64,000 nt of DNA from Roseococcus thiosulfatophilus. Lineage in GTDB: Bacteria; Pseudomonadota; Alphaproteobacteria; Acetobacterales; Acetobacteraceae. The DNA lies in contig NZ_JAFFQY010000055.1 of assembly GCF_017311575.1 (NCBI RefSeq), positions 62,001 to 126,000 of the forward strand. The letters are read 5' to 3'. The notes under the pieces are model-generated. The model did no database searches. It was given only the letters and a program-made list of their open reading frames with translations, and was not told the DNA's origin. The position numbers and the translations under genes were made by a program. Shown piece by piece: positions 26,405-36,313 of this stretch (position 1 is the stretch's first letter; each line of letters opens with the position of its first letter).

Positions 26405-29400
26405 CTATTCCGCCGGCGCCTGCGCCCAGGATTTCGGCCGCAGCCGCCGCGCCACCCAGCCCTCGAAGCGGTCCATGTAGACATAGGCCACGGGGACAAA
26501 CAGCAGGCTGAGCAGCGTGGACGTGGCCAGCCCGCCGATCACCACCAGCGCCATCGGCGCGCGGAACTCGCTCTCCGCGCCGATGCCGAGCGCGATATGC
26601 GCCATGCCCGCCACCATCGCGATGGTCGTCATCACGATGGGCCGCGCGCGCTTGCGGCAGGCCTCGATGATGGCCGTGTCACGGTCCACCTGTCCGCCCG
26701 CGCGGATCATGATGGCGTATTCCACCAGCAGGATGGAGTTCTTCGCCACGATCCCCATCAGCATCAGCACGCCGATGACGGCCGAGACGCCCATGGCCTG
26801 CTGCGTCACCAGCAGCGCCAGCAACGCGCCCCCCAGCGAGAGCGGCAGCGCCGACATGATGGTGAGCGGCTGCAGGAAGCCGCCGAACAGCAGCACCAGC
26901 ACCAGGTAGACGAGCAGCACGCCCGTTCCCAGCGCCACCAGGAAGCCGCTGAAGAGCTCCGCCATCACCTCCGTGTCACCGGTGGGGCGGTTCGCGACAC
27001 CCGGCGGAAGGTTCTGCATGATGGGCAGGGCGGCCACCCGCTGCATGGCGTCGCCCAGCGGCATGCCGCCGAGTTCCGCCTCCACCGTCAACTGCCGCTG
27101 CCGGCCCAGCCGGTCGATCTGCGCGGGGCCGGCGGCGTGGGCGATGTCGGCCACGGCCTCCAGCGGCACGGGCAGCCCGCCGCGCCCTTCCACGCGCAGC
27201 GCGCGCAGTTCCGACATGTCGGCCCGCGCGCGTTCGTCCAGCATGACGCGGATGGGAATCTGCCGCTCGGCCAGGGTGAAGCGCGGCAGGGCCTGGTCCA
27301 CATCGCCCACCGTCGCCAGCCGGATGGTGTTGGCGATGGCCGAGACCGAGACGCCCAGATCCGCCGCCCGCGCCTCGCGCGGCGTGATCTGCAATTCGGG
27401 CCGCGCCAGCGCCGCCGTGGACCGCGCGCCCGAAAGCCCCGGGATGGTCCGCATCTGCGCCGCCAGCGCATCGCCGGCCGCGGACAAGGTCGGGGGGTCC
27501 TGCCCCACCAGCGTGACCTGCAGGCGCGAGCCGCTCTGCCCGTCCGCGCCAAAGCGGATGCGCGCGCCGGGGATCATCTCCAGCTCCGGCCGCAGGGCGT
27601 TTTCGATCTGCACCTGGCGCAGCGCACGCTCCTGGAAGGGCACGAGCGTGGCCAGGATATTCGCCACGCGCGGGTCGCCATTGCGGGTCACGCTGCCGAG
27701 GCCCGGGCCCCCGCCGCCGCCCACCTGCGTGCCCAGGCTCGCGAAGACCGTCACCACCTCGGGCCGCGCGCGCAGGATGCGCGTGGCCTCGCGCACCGCC
27801 GCATCCGTCTCCTCGATGGTGGCGCCGGGGGCGAGTTCCAACGCCATGGAAATCCGCCCGCGATCGGCCCCCGGCACGAAATCGCGCGAGATGAAGGGAA
27901 TCAGCGCCAGCGACACCGCGAAGAAGCCCACGCCGCCCAGGATGGTCAGGCGCTTGTGCCGCAGGCACCAGCGCAGCACGCCGCCATACCAGCGGCCCAC
28001 CCGGCCTTCGCGTTCATGGTCATCGCGCGGCGGCTTCAGGAAATAGGCGCCCAGCAGCGGGGTCAGCAGCCGCGCCACCACCAGCGAGAACACCACCGCC
28101 GCCGCCACCGTCAGCCCGAACTGCCGGAAGAACTGGCCGGGAATGCCCGGCATGAAGGCCACCGGCACGAAGACGGCCAGGATGGTGGCCGTCGTCGCCA
28201 CCACGGCGAGGCCGATCTCGGCCGAGGCGTCGAGCGAGGCGCGGAAAACGCTGATGCCCGGCGTCTGCCTGATGTGCCGGACGGTGTTCTCGATTTCGAC
28301 GATGGCATCGTCCACCAGCACGCCCACCACCAGCGTCAGCCCCAGCAGCGTGACGTTGTTGAGCGAGAAGCCCAGCCACTGCATCACGAAGAAGGTCGGG
28401 ATCAAGGACAGCGGCATGGCGAGCGAGGCCATGATGGTCGCCCGCCAGTCGCGCAGGAAGAGATACACTACCAGCATCGCCAGCACGGAGCCCACCACCA
28501 GCGCCTCGATCGCGGCGTGGTAGCCGGCCATGACGAAGGTGGCGGTGGTGGTGACGGGCGTGACCTCCACATCCAGCTCGGCCGACAGGGCGCGGGCGCG
28601 GGCCATCACCTCCTCCGCCACGCGCACCTCCGAGGAGCCGCGGGTGCGGACGATCTCGAAGCCCACCACCGGCCTGCCATCCAGCCGCGCCGCGGTGCGG
28701 ATTTCGGCGGTGCCGTCCTCCACATCGGCCAGTTCGGCCAGCCTTGCGCTGCGGCCGCTGGGCAGGATGATGCTGCGCTCCCGCAGCTCCGCCACCGTGA
28801 TGGCGGAGCCCAGGGTGCGAATGGCCTGCTCGCCCGTACCGATGGTGCCCCGCCCGCCGGGCAGGTTGATGTTCTGCTCGCGCAGCTGCGCGTTCACCTG
28901 GCCCGCGGTGATGCCCAGCGCGAGCAGCCGGTCGGGCCGCAGCGCCACGCGGATTTCGCGCGCGACACCCCCAACGCGGTTCACCTGCGCCACTCCGTTC
29001 ACGGCCAGCATGGCGCGCGAGATGGTGTCGTCCACCAGCCAGCTCAGCTCCGGCACCGTCAGCCGGGGCGAGGAGACGGTGAAGGTCACGATGGCCCCGC
29101 CCGTGGCCTCGACGCGCGTCACCACGGGTTCGCGCACCCCGGCCGGCAAATCGCTGCGGATGCGCCCCACCGCGTCGCGCACGTCATTGGCCGCGCGGTC
29201 TATGTTGGTGCCCAGCGTGAATTCCACGATGGTGGTGGAACTGCCATCCACGATGATGGAGCGGATGGTCTTCACCTGCCCCAGCCCCGCCACCGCATCC
29301 TCGACGCGGCGGGTCACCTGGGTCTCCATCTCGGTGGGCGCCGCCCCCGACTGCACGACCGAGATCACCACCGCCGGCAGGTCGAGGTCCGGCGTGTTGT

Positions 29401-29527
29401 TGATGCGCAGCATAGGGTAGGCGAAAATCCCCGCCACCGTCAGCAGCAGGAAGAGGACGGTCGTCGCCACCGGGTTGTGGATGGCCCAGCCCGAGATGTT
29501 GCGGTGCTGGGGCAGAATGCGGCTCAT
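26405..29527 (-). CDS. RND efflux pump inner-membrane transporter (HAE1/AcrB-type)
   Basis: This is a 1040-residue proton-driven trimeric efflux pump subunit. It has the duplicated 12-helix RND layout: TM1 in NPVATTVLFLLLTVAGIFAYP followed by a large periplasmic loop, then the proton-relay helix LTLVVGVLVDDAIVEIENT with the paired Asp residues. A second half follows with a long loop and a matching TM set, ending MDRFEGWVARRL. NTPDLDLPAVVISVVQSGA resembles the HAE1 family entry loop. It forms an operon with the upstream adaptor gene (4-base overlap). No outer-membrane channel gene is adjacent. Substrates, such as drugs, solvents or bile-like compounds, are not predictable. Confidence 0.95.
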   Translation of the reverse strand: MSRILPQHRNISGWAIHNPVATTVLFLLLTVAGIFAYPMLRINNTPDLDLPAVVISVVQSGAAPTEMETQVTRRVEDAVAGLGQVKTIRSIIVDGSSTTIVEFTLGTNIDRAANDVRDAVGRIRSDLPAGVREPVVTRVEATGGAIVTFTVSSPRLTVPELSWLVDDTISRAMLAVNGVAQVNRVGGVAREIRVALRPDRLLALGITAGQVNAQLREQNINLPGGRGTIGTGEQAIRTLGSAITVAELRERSIILPSGRSARLAELADVEDGTAEIRTAARLDGRPVVGFEIVRTRGSSEVRVAEEVMARARALSAELDVEVTPVTTTATFVMAGYHAAIEALVVGSVLAMLVVYLFLRDWRATIMASLAMPLSLIPTFFVMQWLGFSLNNVTLLGLTLVVGVLVDDAIVEIENTVRHIRQTPGISVFRASLDASAEIGLAVVATTATILAVFVPVAFMPGIPGQFFRQFGLTVAAAVVFSLVVARLLTPLLGAYFLKPPRDDHEREGRVGRWYGGVLRWCLRHKRLTILGGVGFFAVSLALIPFISRDFVPGADRGRISMALELAPGATIEETDAAVREATRILRARPEVVTVFASLGTQVGGGGGPGLGSVTRNGDPRVANILATLVPFQERALRQVQIENALRPELEMIPGARIRFGADGQSGSRLQVTLVGQDPPTLSAAGDALAAQMRTIPGLSGARSTAALARPELQITPREARAADLGVSVSAIANTIRLATVGDVDQALPRFTLAERQIPIRVMLDERARADMSELRALRVEGRGGLPVPLEAVADIAHAAGPAQIDRLGRQRQLTVEAELGGMPLGDAMQRVAALPIMQNLPPGVANRPTGDTEVMAELFSGFLVALGTGVLLVYLVLVLLFGGFLQPLTIMSALPLSLGGALLALLVTQQAMGVSAVIGVLMLMGIVAKNSILLVEYAIMIRAGGQVDRDTAIIEACRKRARPIVMTTIAMVAGMAHIALGIGAESEFRAPMALVVIGGLATSTLLSLLFVPVAYVYMDRFEGWVARRLRPKSWAQAPAE

Positions 29528-30681
29528 GGCGCCGCGACCCGCACCAGATCCCCATCGGCCAGGAAGCCCGCGCCGGAGAGCACCACGCGCTCCCCTTCCG
29601 CCAGGCCCTCGCGCACCTCCACCATGCCGTCCAGCCGCTGGCCGAGGGTGAGGCGGCGCAGGCGCACGCGCTCCTCACCGGGCGCCAGGGTGAAGACGGC
29701 GGGCGCGCCGTCGCGGAACACCACGGCGGCGGCGGGCACCAGCACGGCCGGGCGCGGCGGGCCCATGATCTCGGCCCGGGCGAACATGCCGGGCAGCAGG
29801 CCCGAACCGGGCGGCAGCGCCACATGCACGGTGCCCAGCCTGTTCTCGGTGGTGATGGTGGGGGCGATGGCGCGCACCTCGGCCATGATCTCGCGCCCGC
29901 CATGGCGGACGCGGACCGGCTGGCCGGGGGCGATGCCGGCCAGTTCCAGCTCCGGCACGCGGGCGTTCAGCTCCAGCCGGCCGTCACGCACCAGGCGCAG
30001 CGCCTCCTGCCCCGCGCCGGTGACGGCGCCGATGCGCAGCACCACACGGGAGACGAGGCCATCGGTCGGCGCCAGCATGGTCGCCTGGGCCAGGCGCGCC
30101 GCCACCTCCTCGCGCCGCGCGATGGCGGCGGCGAGCCGCGCCTCGGCCTGGGCGGCGACGGATTCGCGCTGCTCCAGCACCTGCCGCGGGCCGATGCCGC
30201 CACTGGCGAGGGTGCGGGCGCGGGCGACCTCGCTCTGGGCGAAGTCCAGCGCCAGCCTGGCCTCGTTGATGCTGGCCTCCACCTGGGCGCTCTGGGCGCG
30301 CAGCAGGGCATCGTCCAGGCGCACCAGCACATCGCCGGCGCGCACCTGGTCGCCTTCCTCCACCCGCACCTCGAGAACGCGCAGCCCACCCACCTCGGCG
30401 CCCAGCACCAGCTCCTGCCAGGGGGCGACACTGCCATCGCCCACCACCGGCACGGCCAAGGGGCGGGTGCTGGCGGGGATGAGCGGGACGGTGAGCACGG
30501 GGGTCGGGCCGATCGCGGCGGGCGCCCGCGGCGTGGCGGCGGGGCGCGGCCAGAGGAACCAGCCGGCGACGGCCAGCGCCAGCAGCGCCAGCACGAGCAT
30601 GACGACGCGCCCCCGTCGGCGCGTGGGGCGGGAGGAATGCGCTTCCTCCGCCTCCTGCGGACGGGCATCGAGCATGTTCAT
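29524..30681 (-). CDS. RND efflux periplasmic adaptor (membrane fusion protein)
   Basis: This 385-residue membrane-fusion protein links the RND pump to the outer membrane. The N-terminal cytosolic Arg-rich stretch and one TM helix (VVMLVLALLALAVAGWFLW) are followed by the lipoyl/barrel-sandwich half (VLEVRVEEGDQVRAGDVLVRLDD). An alpha-helical hairpin rich in Ala, Gln and Glu comes next, then the second half with ATMLAPTDGLVSRVVLRIGA, and a beta-barrel domain (GMFARAEI). The stop overlaps the pump start by 4 bases. The long gap upstream contains two family B repeats. Confidence 0.94.
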   Translation of the reverse strand: MNMLDARPQEAEEAHSSRPTRRRGRVVMLVLALLALAVAGWFLWPRPAATPRAPAAIGPTPVLTVPLIPASTRPLAVPVVGDGSVAPWQELVLGAEVGGLRVLEVRVEEGDQVRAGDVLVRLDDALLRAQSAQVEASINEARLALDFAQSEVARARTLASGGIGPRQVLEQRESVAAQAEARLAAAIARREEVAARLAQATMLAPTDGLVSRVVLRIGAVTGAGQEALRLVRDGRLELNARVPELELAGIAPGQPVRVRHGGREIMAEVRAIAPTITTENRLGTVHVALPPGSGLLPGMFARAEIMGPPRPAVLVPAAAVVFRDGAPAVFTLAPGEERVRLRRLTLGQRLDGMVEVREGLAEGERVVLSGAGFLADGDLVRVAAP

Positions 30682-31059
30682 CGGAAGAGAGGCCGGCCGG
30701 CGGGGCGAAGTTGCATGGTTGGGCGCTTATCCCACGAAATGCCCCCCCGGCGCAGGTCAATTCCGCGCCATGAGATGATCTGTAACACCCGTGATCTAAG
30801 CCCTCAGGCGCCGGGCGCGCGCTCCGCGCGCTGGGCTTTCGCCGCGCGACGGGTGCGCCTGTGGCGCGGTCGGTGGGGCGGCGCCGGCCGCCTTGCGGCC
30901 GGATTCGTGCGACTGAGCGCCCACCGTATCATGATTCACGCCCTCAGGCGCCGGGCGCGCGCGCCGCGCACTGGGCTTTCGCCGCGCGACGGGTGCGCCT
31001 GTGGCGCGGTGGGGTGGGCGGCGCCGGCCGCCTTGCGGCCGGATTCTGGCCGGCTGCGC
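30682..31059. other. 378-bp gap between the RND adaptor and TRAP permease genes
   Basis: The two flanking genes run leftward. The gap must carry the promoter of the RND operon and the 3' end of the TRAP operon. Most of it is taken up by the two 106-bp repeats (30801-30906 and 30941-31046). I see no open frame of coding character and no clear promoter. Confidence 0.6.
30801..31046. repeat. Two 106-bp family B hairpin mosaics
   Basis: Copy 1 (30801-30906) and copy 2 (30941-31046) are nearly identical with a period of 140. Each starts ccctcaggcg and has a GC palindrome (GGGCGCGCGC-tcc-GCGCGC type). It ends with the perfect hairpin CCGGCCGC-ctt-GCGGCCGG followed by ATTC. Copy 2 is preceded by gattcacgcc, the same edge found in family A. 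Related copies lie at 37734 and 63573. Confidence 0.88.
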
Positions 31060-32994
31060 CTACGCCGCCACCCTCGGCCTGGCCAGCCACATGGCCAGGA
31101 TGCCCGCCAGCGCGATGCCCAGCCCCACCATGTCCGTCATCCCCTCCGGGATCAGCAGCAGCAGCCCGCCCACCAGGATGGGAATGCGCGCCCAGATGGG
31201 CGTGGGGCCGACGCCATAGACATATCCTTCGAAGGCCGAGGCCAGCATGAAGATCGCCACCCCCGCCGTCGCCACCGATTGCAGGATCAACGGCAGGTCG
31301 CCCCGCAGGATCAGCGCCGGCTGCAGCACGAAGAGCACCGGCAGCAGCATCAGCAGGCAGCCGATGCGCAGCGACATCAGCCCCGTCTTCATCGGCGAGG
31401 ATTTCGCGATGGAGGCCGCGGCGATGGCCGCCAGCGCCACCGGCGGCGTGATGAAGGAGACGATGCCCCAGTAGAGGACGTAGAGATGCGAGGCCATCGG
31501 GTCCAACCCCGCCTGCACCAGCGCCGGCGCCAGCACGATGGCCAGGAAGATGTAGCAGGCGGATGCCGTCATCCCCATGCCCAGGATGAAGCTGGTGATG
31601 GCGCCGAAGAACAGCAGCAGCCCGATATTGCCCGCCGCATACTGCACCAGCTCGCGCGAGAAGGAGTTGGCCACCCCCGTGACGGACAGCGCCCCGATGA
31701 TGAGCCCGATGCCCGCGATGAGGGCCACGATCTGCGCCACCGCCTGCCCGCCATCCACCACCAGCCGGCAGAAGGACATCAGGTTGAACCCGGTCACCTT
31801 GCGCCGCAGCACCGCCACGACCAGCAGGAAGAGGCAGACCCAGAAGGGCGCCTGCGCCTCCATCCGGAAGGCCAGCAGCAGCACCGTCAGCCCCACGATG
31901 GCGCCGATGAAATACCAGCCCGAAGCCAGCGTGGGCCCGAGCGGCGGCACCTCCGACTTCGGCACGCCGCGCAGCCCCTTCCGCACGGCGTAGAGGTCCG
32001 TCTGCAGGAACAGCGCGGCATAGAACAGCACCGAGGGCAGCAGGGCCGCCAGCATCACCTCGGCATAGGGCACGTTCAGGAAGGTCGCCATGATGAAGGC
32101 GGCAGCACCCATCACGGGCGGCATCAGCGCCCCACCCGTGGAGGAACAGGCCTCCACCGCCCCCGCGTAATGCGACGAATAGCCGCAGCGCTTCATGGTG
32201 GGGATGGTGAGCGTGCCCGTCGTCAGCACGTTGGAGGTGGGGCTGCCCGAAAGCATGCCGAAGGTGGCGGACGACACCACCGCCACCTTGGCCGGCCCCC
32301 CGCGCGAGGTGCCCATCAAGGCCAGCGCGAAATCCATGAAGAAGGCCGCCCCGCCCGTGGCGGAGAGCACCACGCCGAAGATGAGGAAGCCGATCAGCGT
32401 GTCCGCCACCACCTGCATGGGGATGCCGATGATGCTCTCGGTGCCGAAGACATGTTCGCGCACCGTGTCCAGCGGGCTGAACTCCACCCCCCAGAGAAAG
32501 CCCGGCATGTCGCCCGCGAAGATGGGAAAGGCGCCGAAGAGCAGGCAGGCGATGAAGAGCACGTTCTCGCCCGTGCGCCGCACCCCATCCAGGATCATCA
32601 CGATCAGCGCGACACCGAGCCAGGCCGCCCAGTCCGGCGCCGTGGCGTTCCACCCCGCGAGCTGGATGGTGAGCGAGACGGTGGCCAGCCAGATGCTGAT
32701 GCCAAGCGTGGCCGCGGCGAGGAGCCAGTCGAACCATGGCACATGCGTCTTCTGCCGCTTGATGGCCGGGAAGGCCAGGAAGGCGAAGGCGCCGAAGCAG
32801 CCGATGATGAGGTAGTAATAGGCCGTGCTGATCGGCCGGAACCCGCCCAGCCCCAGGTTGAAGACCTGGTTGATGGTCAGCAGCAGCCCCGCGGCCGACA
32901 GCACGAAGGCCGCCCAGAAAGCGGCCCCCGTCAGGCGTCCCGATCGCGCCTCCGGGTCCTCGATGGCAGGGGCGGCGGCGACGGTGCTGGACAT
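31060..32994 (-). CDS. TRAP transporter permease, fused 4TM/12TM type
   Basis: This 644-residue inner-membrane protein joins the small (4TM, DctQ-like) and large (12TM, DctM-like) TRAP subunits, the form that works with TAXI-type binding proteins. Na+-coupled uptake of organic acids such as glutamate/2-oxoglutarate-type substrates is the usual role. Conserved DctM-type segments are seen: ATGGAAFFMDFALALMGTSR, VVSSATFGMLSGSPTSNVLT, TGGALMPPVMGAAAF, and the late FGAITSFILGMGMTASACY. The matching TAXI gene lies 66 bases upstream on the same strand. Confidence 0.94.
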   Translation of the reverse strand: MSSTVAAAPAIEDPEARSGRLTGAAFWAAFVLSAAGLLLTINQVFNLGLGGFRPISTAYYYLIIGCFGAFAFLAFPAIKRQKTHVPWFDWLLAAATLGISIWLATVSLTIQLAGWNATAPDWAAWLGVALIVMILDGVRRTGENVLFIACLLFGAFPIFAGDMPGFLWGVEFSPLDTVREHVFGTESIIGIPMQVVADTLIGFLIFGVVLSATGGAAFFMDFALALMGTSRGGPAKVAVVSSATFGMLSGSPTSNVLTTGTLTIPTMKRCGYSSHYAGAVEACSSTGGALMPPVMGAAAFIMATFLNVPYAEVMLAALLPSVLFYAALFLQTDLYAVRKGLRGVPKSEVPPLGPTLASGWYFIGAIVGLTVLLLAFRMEAQAPFWVCLFLLVVAVLRRKVTGFNLMSFCRLVVDGGQAVAQIVALIAGIGLIIGALSVTGVANSFSRELVQYAAGNIGLLLFFGAITSFILGMGMTASACYIFLAIVLAPALVQAGLDPMASHLYVLYWGIVSFITPPVALAAIAAASIAKSSPMKTGLMSLRIGCLLMLLPVLFVLQPALILRGDLPLILQSVATAGVAIFMLASAFEGYVYGVGPTPIWARIPILVGGLLLLIPEGMTDMVGLGIALAGILAMWLARPRVAA

Positions 32995-33060
32995 GCGACA
33001 GGAACCCGGGCGGGGTGAAAAGAAGACCGCCGCCGGAGGGCTCCGGCGGCGGGAGGTGGA

Positions 33061-34209
33061 TCAGCCGAGGGTCGCGAGTGCGGCGCGGCGCCGTTCGGTC
33101 CAGGCCTCGGCGAAGGCCTCGGCCGGCTGGCTGCGGGCGCCGGGCAGGAATTCGGCCCAGGCGGCACGCAGCGTGTTCAGGCGGGTCAGCGTCTGGTCCT
33201 GCCAGCGCTGGATGTCGGCGTTCCAGATGTTGCGCTCCCGCAGGAAGCGGATGGCGCCTTCGTGGAAGGGCGCGTCCATCGGCGGCGTGCCGGCCAGGTT
33301 CATGGCCCAGCGCGGCATGATGGGGTTCGCGTCCTTGAACATGTCGAAGCTGTCGGTGATGGCCTGCATCAGCGCATAGACCTCGGCCTCGGCCGCGTCG
33401 GCGTTCACCGTGATCATGGGGTAGCGGTAGCCCATGACGTTCACCGGGTTCTGCTCGGACATGCCGGCGCCGATGGTCTCCGCGAAGGGCTCCACGAAGG
33501 GCACGGCCCGGCGCGCGCGCTCCCACCCCTCGGCGTTGGCGGGGTCGAGCTGCACCCAGGAGATGCCGCGCGGGCTCGCCTCCAGCTCCCGCAGCACGGC
33601 GGCGGCGGGGGCGGCGCCGGCGCAATCGGCCCGCCCCTCGATCAGCGCGCGCAGGCTCGCGGCATAGGAGGGGAACTGCACGATCTGCACGTCGTTCAGC
33701 GACAGCCCGGCGAAGGCCAGGATGGGCTCGACCTTGATGTTCACCGACGAATTCGCCGGCACCCAGGCCATGCGCTTGCCGCGCATGTGCTCGGGGCGGG
33801 TGATGCCGCTCTCGCGCGTCGCGACCACCGAGAAGGCGTTCTTGCGCCCGGCCAGCACGCGGAAATCCTGCGGGCCCCAGTCGGGCGTCGCGTATTCGTA
33901 GAGGCCCTCGGCGGCGAAATAGAGTTCATTGGCCAGCCAGGCATGGCTCGCCCGGCGCTGCTTCAGCGGCAGGATGCGGCCGATGGAGGTGCCCGAGGGC
34001 TGCAGCCGCACGCGGGTGCCATGGGCGCGGCCCAGCGCGTCCGAGATGGCCGAGGCCTCGACATAGCCCGTCGAGCCCACGTCATAGACCGACCAGATCA
34101 TCGTGGCCGGCAGGTTGGCCAGGCTGCGGGTCTGCGCCAGCGCGGGCGTGGCGAGGCCCGCTGCGCTCAAGGCCCCACCAAGGGCGAAGGTGTTGCGACG
34201 GGTGATCAT
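33061..34209 (-). CDS. TAXI-family TRAP transporter solute-binding protein
   Basis: This is a 382-residue periplasmic receptor. The start MITRRNTFALGGALSAAGLATPALAQ gives a clear signal peptide, possibly Tat-like because of RRNT. The TAXI fold is recognised from SVYDVGSTGYVEASAISDALG and VRLQPSGTSIGRILPLKQRRASHAW, and later FPSYAASLRALIEGRADCAGAAP. It is partnered with the fused permease downstream. ATG 34209 is chosen because it starts the signal peptide; frames further upstream enter the intergenic region. The ligand is unknown. Confidence 0.92.
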   Translation of the reverse strand: MITRRNTFALGGALSAAGLATPALAQTRSLANLPATMIWSVYDVGSTGYVEASAISDALGRAHGTRVRLQPSGTSIGRILPLKQRRASHAWLANELYFAAEGLYEYATPDWGPQDFRVLAGRKNAFSVVATRESGITRPEHMRGKRMAWVPANSSVNIKVEPILAFAGLSLNDVQIVQFPSYAASLRALIEGRADCAGAAPAAAVLRELEASPRGISWVQLDPANAEGWERARRAVPFVEPFAETIGAGMSEQNPVNVMGYRYPMITVNADAAEAEVYALMQAITDSFDMFKDANPIMPRWAMNLAGTPPMDAPFHEGAIRFLRERNIWNADIQRWQDQTLTRLNTLRAAWAEFLPGARSQPAEAFAEAWTERRRAALATLG

Positions 34210-34267
34210 CTGGACGGCCTCCTCGATTATTCGTTGCGAGGTTTGTCGGCCAGGAAGGCGCGGCCTG

Positions 34268-35107
34268 TCAACGCGCCGCGCCCCAGCCATTCTCCAGCAT
34301 GAAAGCCTCCACCAGCGCGTTGAAGGCGGCCGGCTTCTCGAAATAGGCGGAGTGCCCGGCGGCCGGGATCATCGCCACCCGCGCCCCCGGAATGGCCCCC
34401 ACCATGCCGGCGGGCGCGAAGGGCGGTAGCACCTGGTCCTCGCCATTCGCGAGGAACAGCACGGGGCAGCGCGCGGCGGCCAGGTCGGCCGGCGGACGGG
34501 TGCGGGCGGCGCCCAGGCGGGCGCGCAGCGCCTCCCGGTCCCAGCCCTGCGTCAGCCCGTTGATCTGCCGGTAGAGATGCGCCAGCGCCGGGCTTTCGGC
34601 CGCCATGCGCGGGCCGGAGGCGGGCAGGATGTGACGCGCCAGCATCTCCGCCCGCGCGGCGGCGCTCGCCGCCTGCCAGGGGGCGAGTTGCTCCGGCACC
34701 GGCGAAGCGGCCTGTCGCGGGTCGAGCGAGCCCGTGGTCGCCGCCAGCACCAGCGCCTTCACACGCCCCGGATGGGCGATGGCAAACTCCACCCCCGTCC
34801 AGCCGCCCATGGACTGGCAGACCAGCGCCACCTCGTGATGGCCCAGATGGTCCAGCAGCGCCGCCAGGTCGGGCGCGTATTCCGCCGGGTCCACCCCCAT
34901 CTCGGGCGCGGTGGAGGGATAAAAGCCCCGGTGGGAGAAGGCGATGCAGGTGTAGTTCGCCGCGAAATGCGCCACCTGCTGCCACCAGGACATCAGGCAG
35001 CCCCCCAGCCCATGGGCAAAGACCAGGGGCGGCCCCTGCCCCGTCACCTCATAGGCCAGGGTGCAGTCGGGGCGCGCCAGGGTGCCGGCGCGGTGGGGGA
35101 AGCTCAT
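34268..35107 (-). CDS. Alpha/beta hydrolase, 3-oxoadipate enol-lactonase-like
   Basis: The 279-residue hydrolase has the oxyanion segment LVFAHGLGGCLMSWWQQ and the nucleophile in LVCQSMGGWTGVE. The acid lies in LFLANGEDQVLPPF, and the catalytic His in AAGHSAYFEKPAAFNALVE. It starts at ATG 35107 and ends 58 bases before the TAXI gene, so a link to the compound imported by that transporter is likely. It could be an ester or lactone hydrolase; the exact substrate is unknown. Confidence 0.88.
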   Translation of the reverse strand: MSFPHRAGTLARPDCTLAYEVTGQGPPLVFAHGLGGCLMSWWQQVAHFAANYTCIAFSHRGFYPSTAPEMGVDPAEYAPDLAALLDHLGHHEVALVCQSMGGWTGVEFAIAHPGRVKALVLAATTGSLDPRQAASPVPEQLAPWQAASAAARAEMLARHILPASGPRMAAESPALAHLYRQINGLTQGWDREALRARLGAARTRPPADLAAARCPVLFLANGEDQVLPPFAPAGMVGAIPGARVAMIPAAGHSAYFEKPAAFNALVEAFMLENGWGAAR

Positions 35108-35159
35108 GCGGGGCGGGTTCCGGAAAAAGGGGGGCGCGACCGCCGCGCCCCCGGAGGCA

Positions 35160-36149
35160 TCATTCCATGCGGATGCCGAGGCGCGTCACGATGTCACGCT
35201 CATAGGCCGCGCGCTGGACGATGAAGTCGCGGTACTGCTCGCTGTCCAGATAGACGGTCGGCATGTCGAACTGGTTGCGGACGCGGGTGTTCTCCTCGCT
35301 CATCAGCGCCTGCTTGAAGGCGTCGTGCAGGATGCGGACGATGCCGGTGTCCATGCGCGGCGGGCCGCTGATGCCGTAGTTGGAGGTGACCACGATGTCA
35401 TAGCCCAGCTCGCGCAGGGTGGGCACGTCGGGGAAGCGCGACGCGCGCTCGGCGCTCCAGACGCACAGCGCGCGCATCCGCCCCGCCTCGACATGCGGCG
35501 CCCAGGTGGAGCTGTCGGCGATCATGGTCACCTGCCCGCCCAGCACGGCGGTGATGCCCTCGGTGGCGCCGCGGAAGGGCACATGGGTGAACTCCACCCG
35601 CTCCCGCGCCGAGATGTCCTCCATCGCCAGATGGTTGGTGGTGGCGATGCCGGAGGTGGAATAGCTCAGCTCACCCGGCCGGCGGCGCGCCTCGGCCAGC
35701 AGGTCCTGGAAGGTGCGGATGGGGCTGTCGGCCCGCACCGCGATGCCGAAGAGCCAACCCGTCAGCCCGATGATGTGGGTGAAGTCCGTCGTGGTGTCCC
35801 ATTGCGGCTGGCGCACCAGGAAGGGCCGGCGGACGACGGAGAGGTGCATCTGCCCCACCGTGTAGCCATCGGGCCGCGCCTCGCGCGCCATATGGATGGC
35901 GTGCAGCGTGCCGCCGGCGCCGGCCCGGTTCTCGATCACCACCGGCTGGCCCAGATGCCGCTGCGCCATTTCCGCCAGGTTGCGCAGCTGCACGTCGGAG
36001 CTGCCGCCCGGCGGCCAGGGCACGATCAGCCGCACGGCGCGCGTCGGAAAGCCGGATTGCGCGCCGGCCAGGCGCGGCGTGGCGAGCGGGGCCGCCACGG
36101 CGGCGGCGAGGGCGGTGCGGCGCGGGAACGGGCCGGGCTTGAAACTCAT
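35160..36149 (-). CDS. Bug/TctC-family periplasmic solute-binding protein
   Basis: This is a 329-residue Bug receptor. The N-terminus is MSFKPGPFPRRTALAAAVAA and the predicted signal cut is near AGAQ. Family segments are FPTRAVRLIVPWPPGGSSDVQ, VVIENRAGAGGTLHAIHMA, LSYSTSGIATTNHLAME, and TEGITAVLGGQVTMIAD. The start at 36149 is supported by AAGGAGGAG about 7 bases upstream on the coding strand. It lies 52 bases from the hydrolase gene on the same strand, so it may be the first gene of the TRAP/hydrolase transcript. No TctAB partner is present. Confidence 0.92.
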   Translation of the reverse strand: MSFKPGPFPRRTALAAAVAAPLATPRLAGAQSGFPTRAVRLIVPWPPGGSSDVQLRNLAEMAQRHLGQPVVIENRAGAGGTLHAIHMAREARPDGYTVGQMHLSVVRRPFLVRQPQWDTTTDFTHIIGLTGWLFGIAVRADSPIRTFQDLLAEARRRPGELSYSTSGIATTNHLAMEDISARERVEFTHVPFRGATEGITAVLGGQVTMIADSSTWAPHVEAGRMRALCVWSAERASRFPDVPTLRELGYDIVVTSNYGISGPPRMDTGIVRILHDAFKQALMSEENTRVRNQFDMPTVYLDSEQYRDFIVQRAAYERDIVTRLGIRME

Positions 36150-36313
36150 TCGGAAGCTCCTCCTTCGGGCAGGGCGCATCTGCCGGCGCCCTTGACGTGG
36201 CCATGGTGGACCGCGCCCGCGGCCTTTGCCAAGCAGGAGTGTGCCGTCGCGCCTTGCATCCTGGGCCGCCCCGCGCCAAGGTCCGCCCGCATTTCCGGGT
36301 TGAGGGGCAGAAC

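Noticed and set aside
26318-30778. A 1486-codon open frame on the plus strand
   Set aside because: It lies entirely opposite the RND pump and adaptor genes and its translation is low-complexity His/Arg/Gln-rich, as expected of a shadow in GC-rich DNA.
29824-33018. A 1064-codon open frame on the plus strand
   Set aside because: It is a shadow of the RND adaptor and TRAP permease and runs through the palindromic repeats; there is no recognisable domain.
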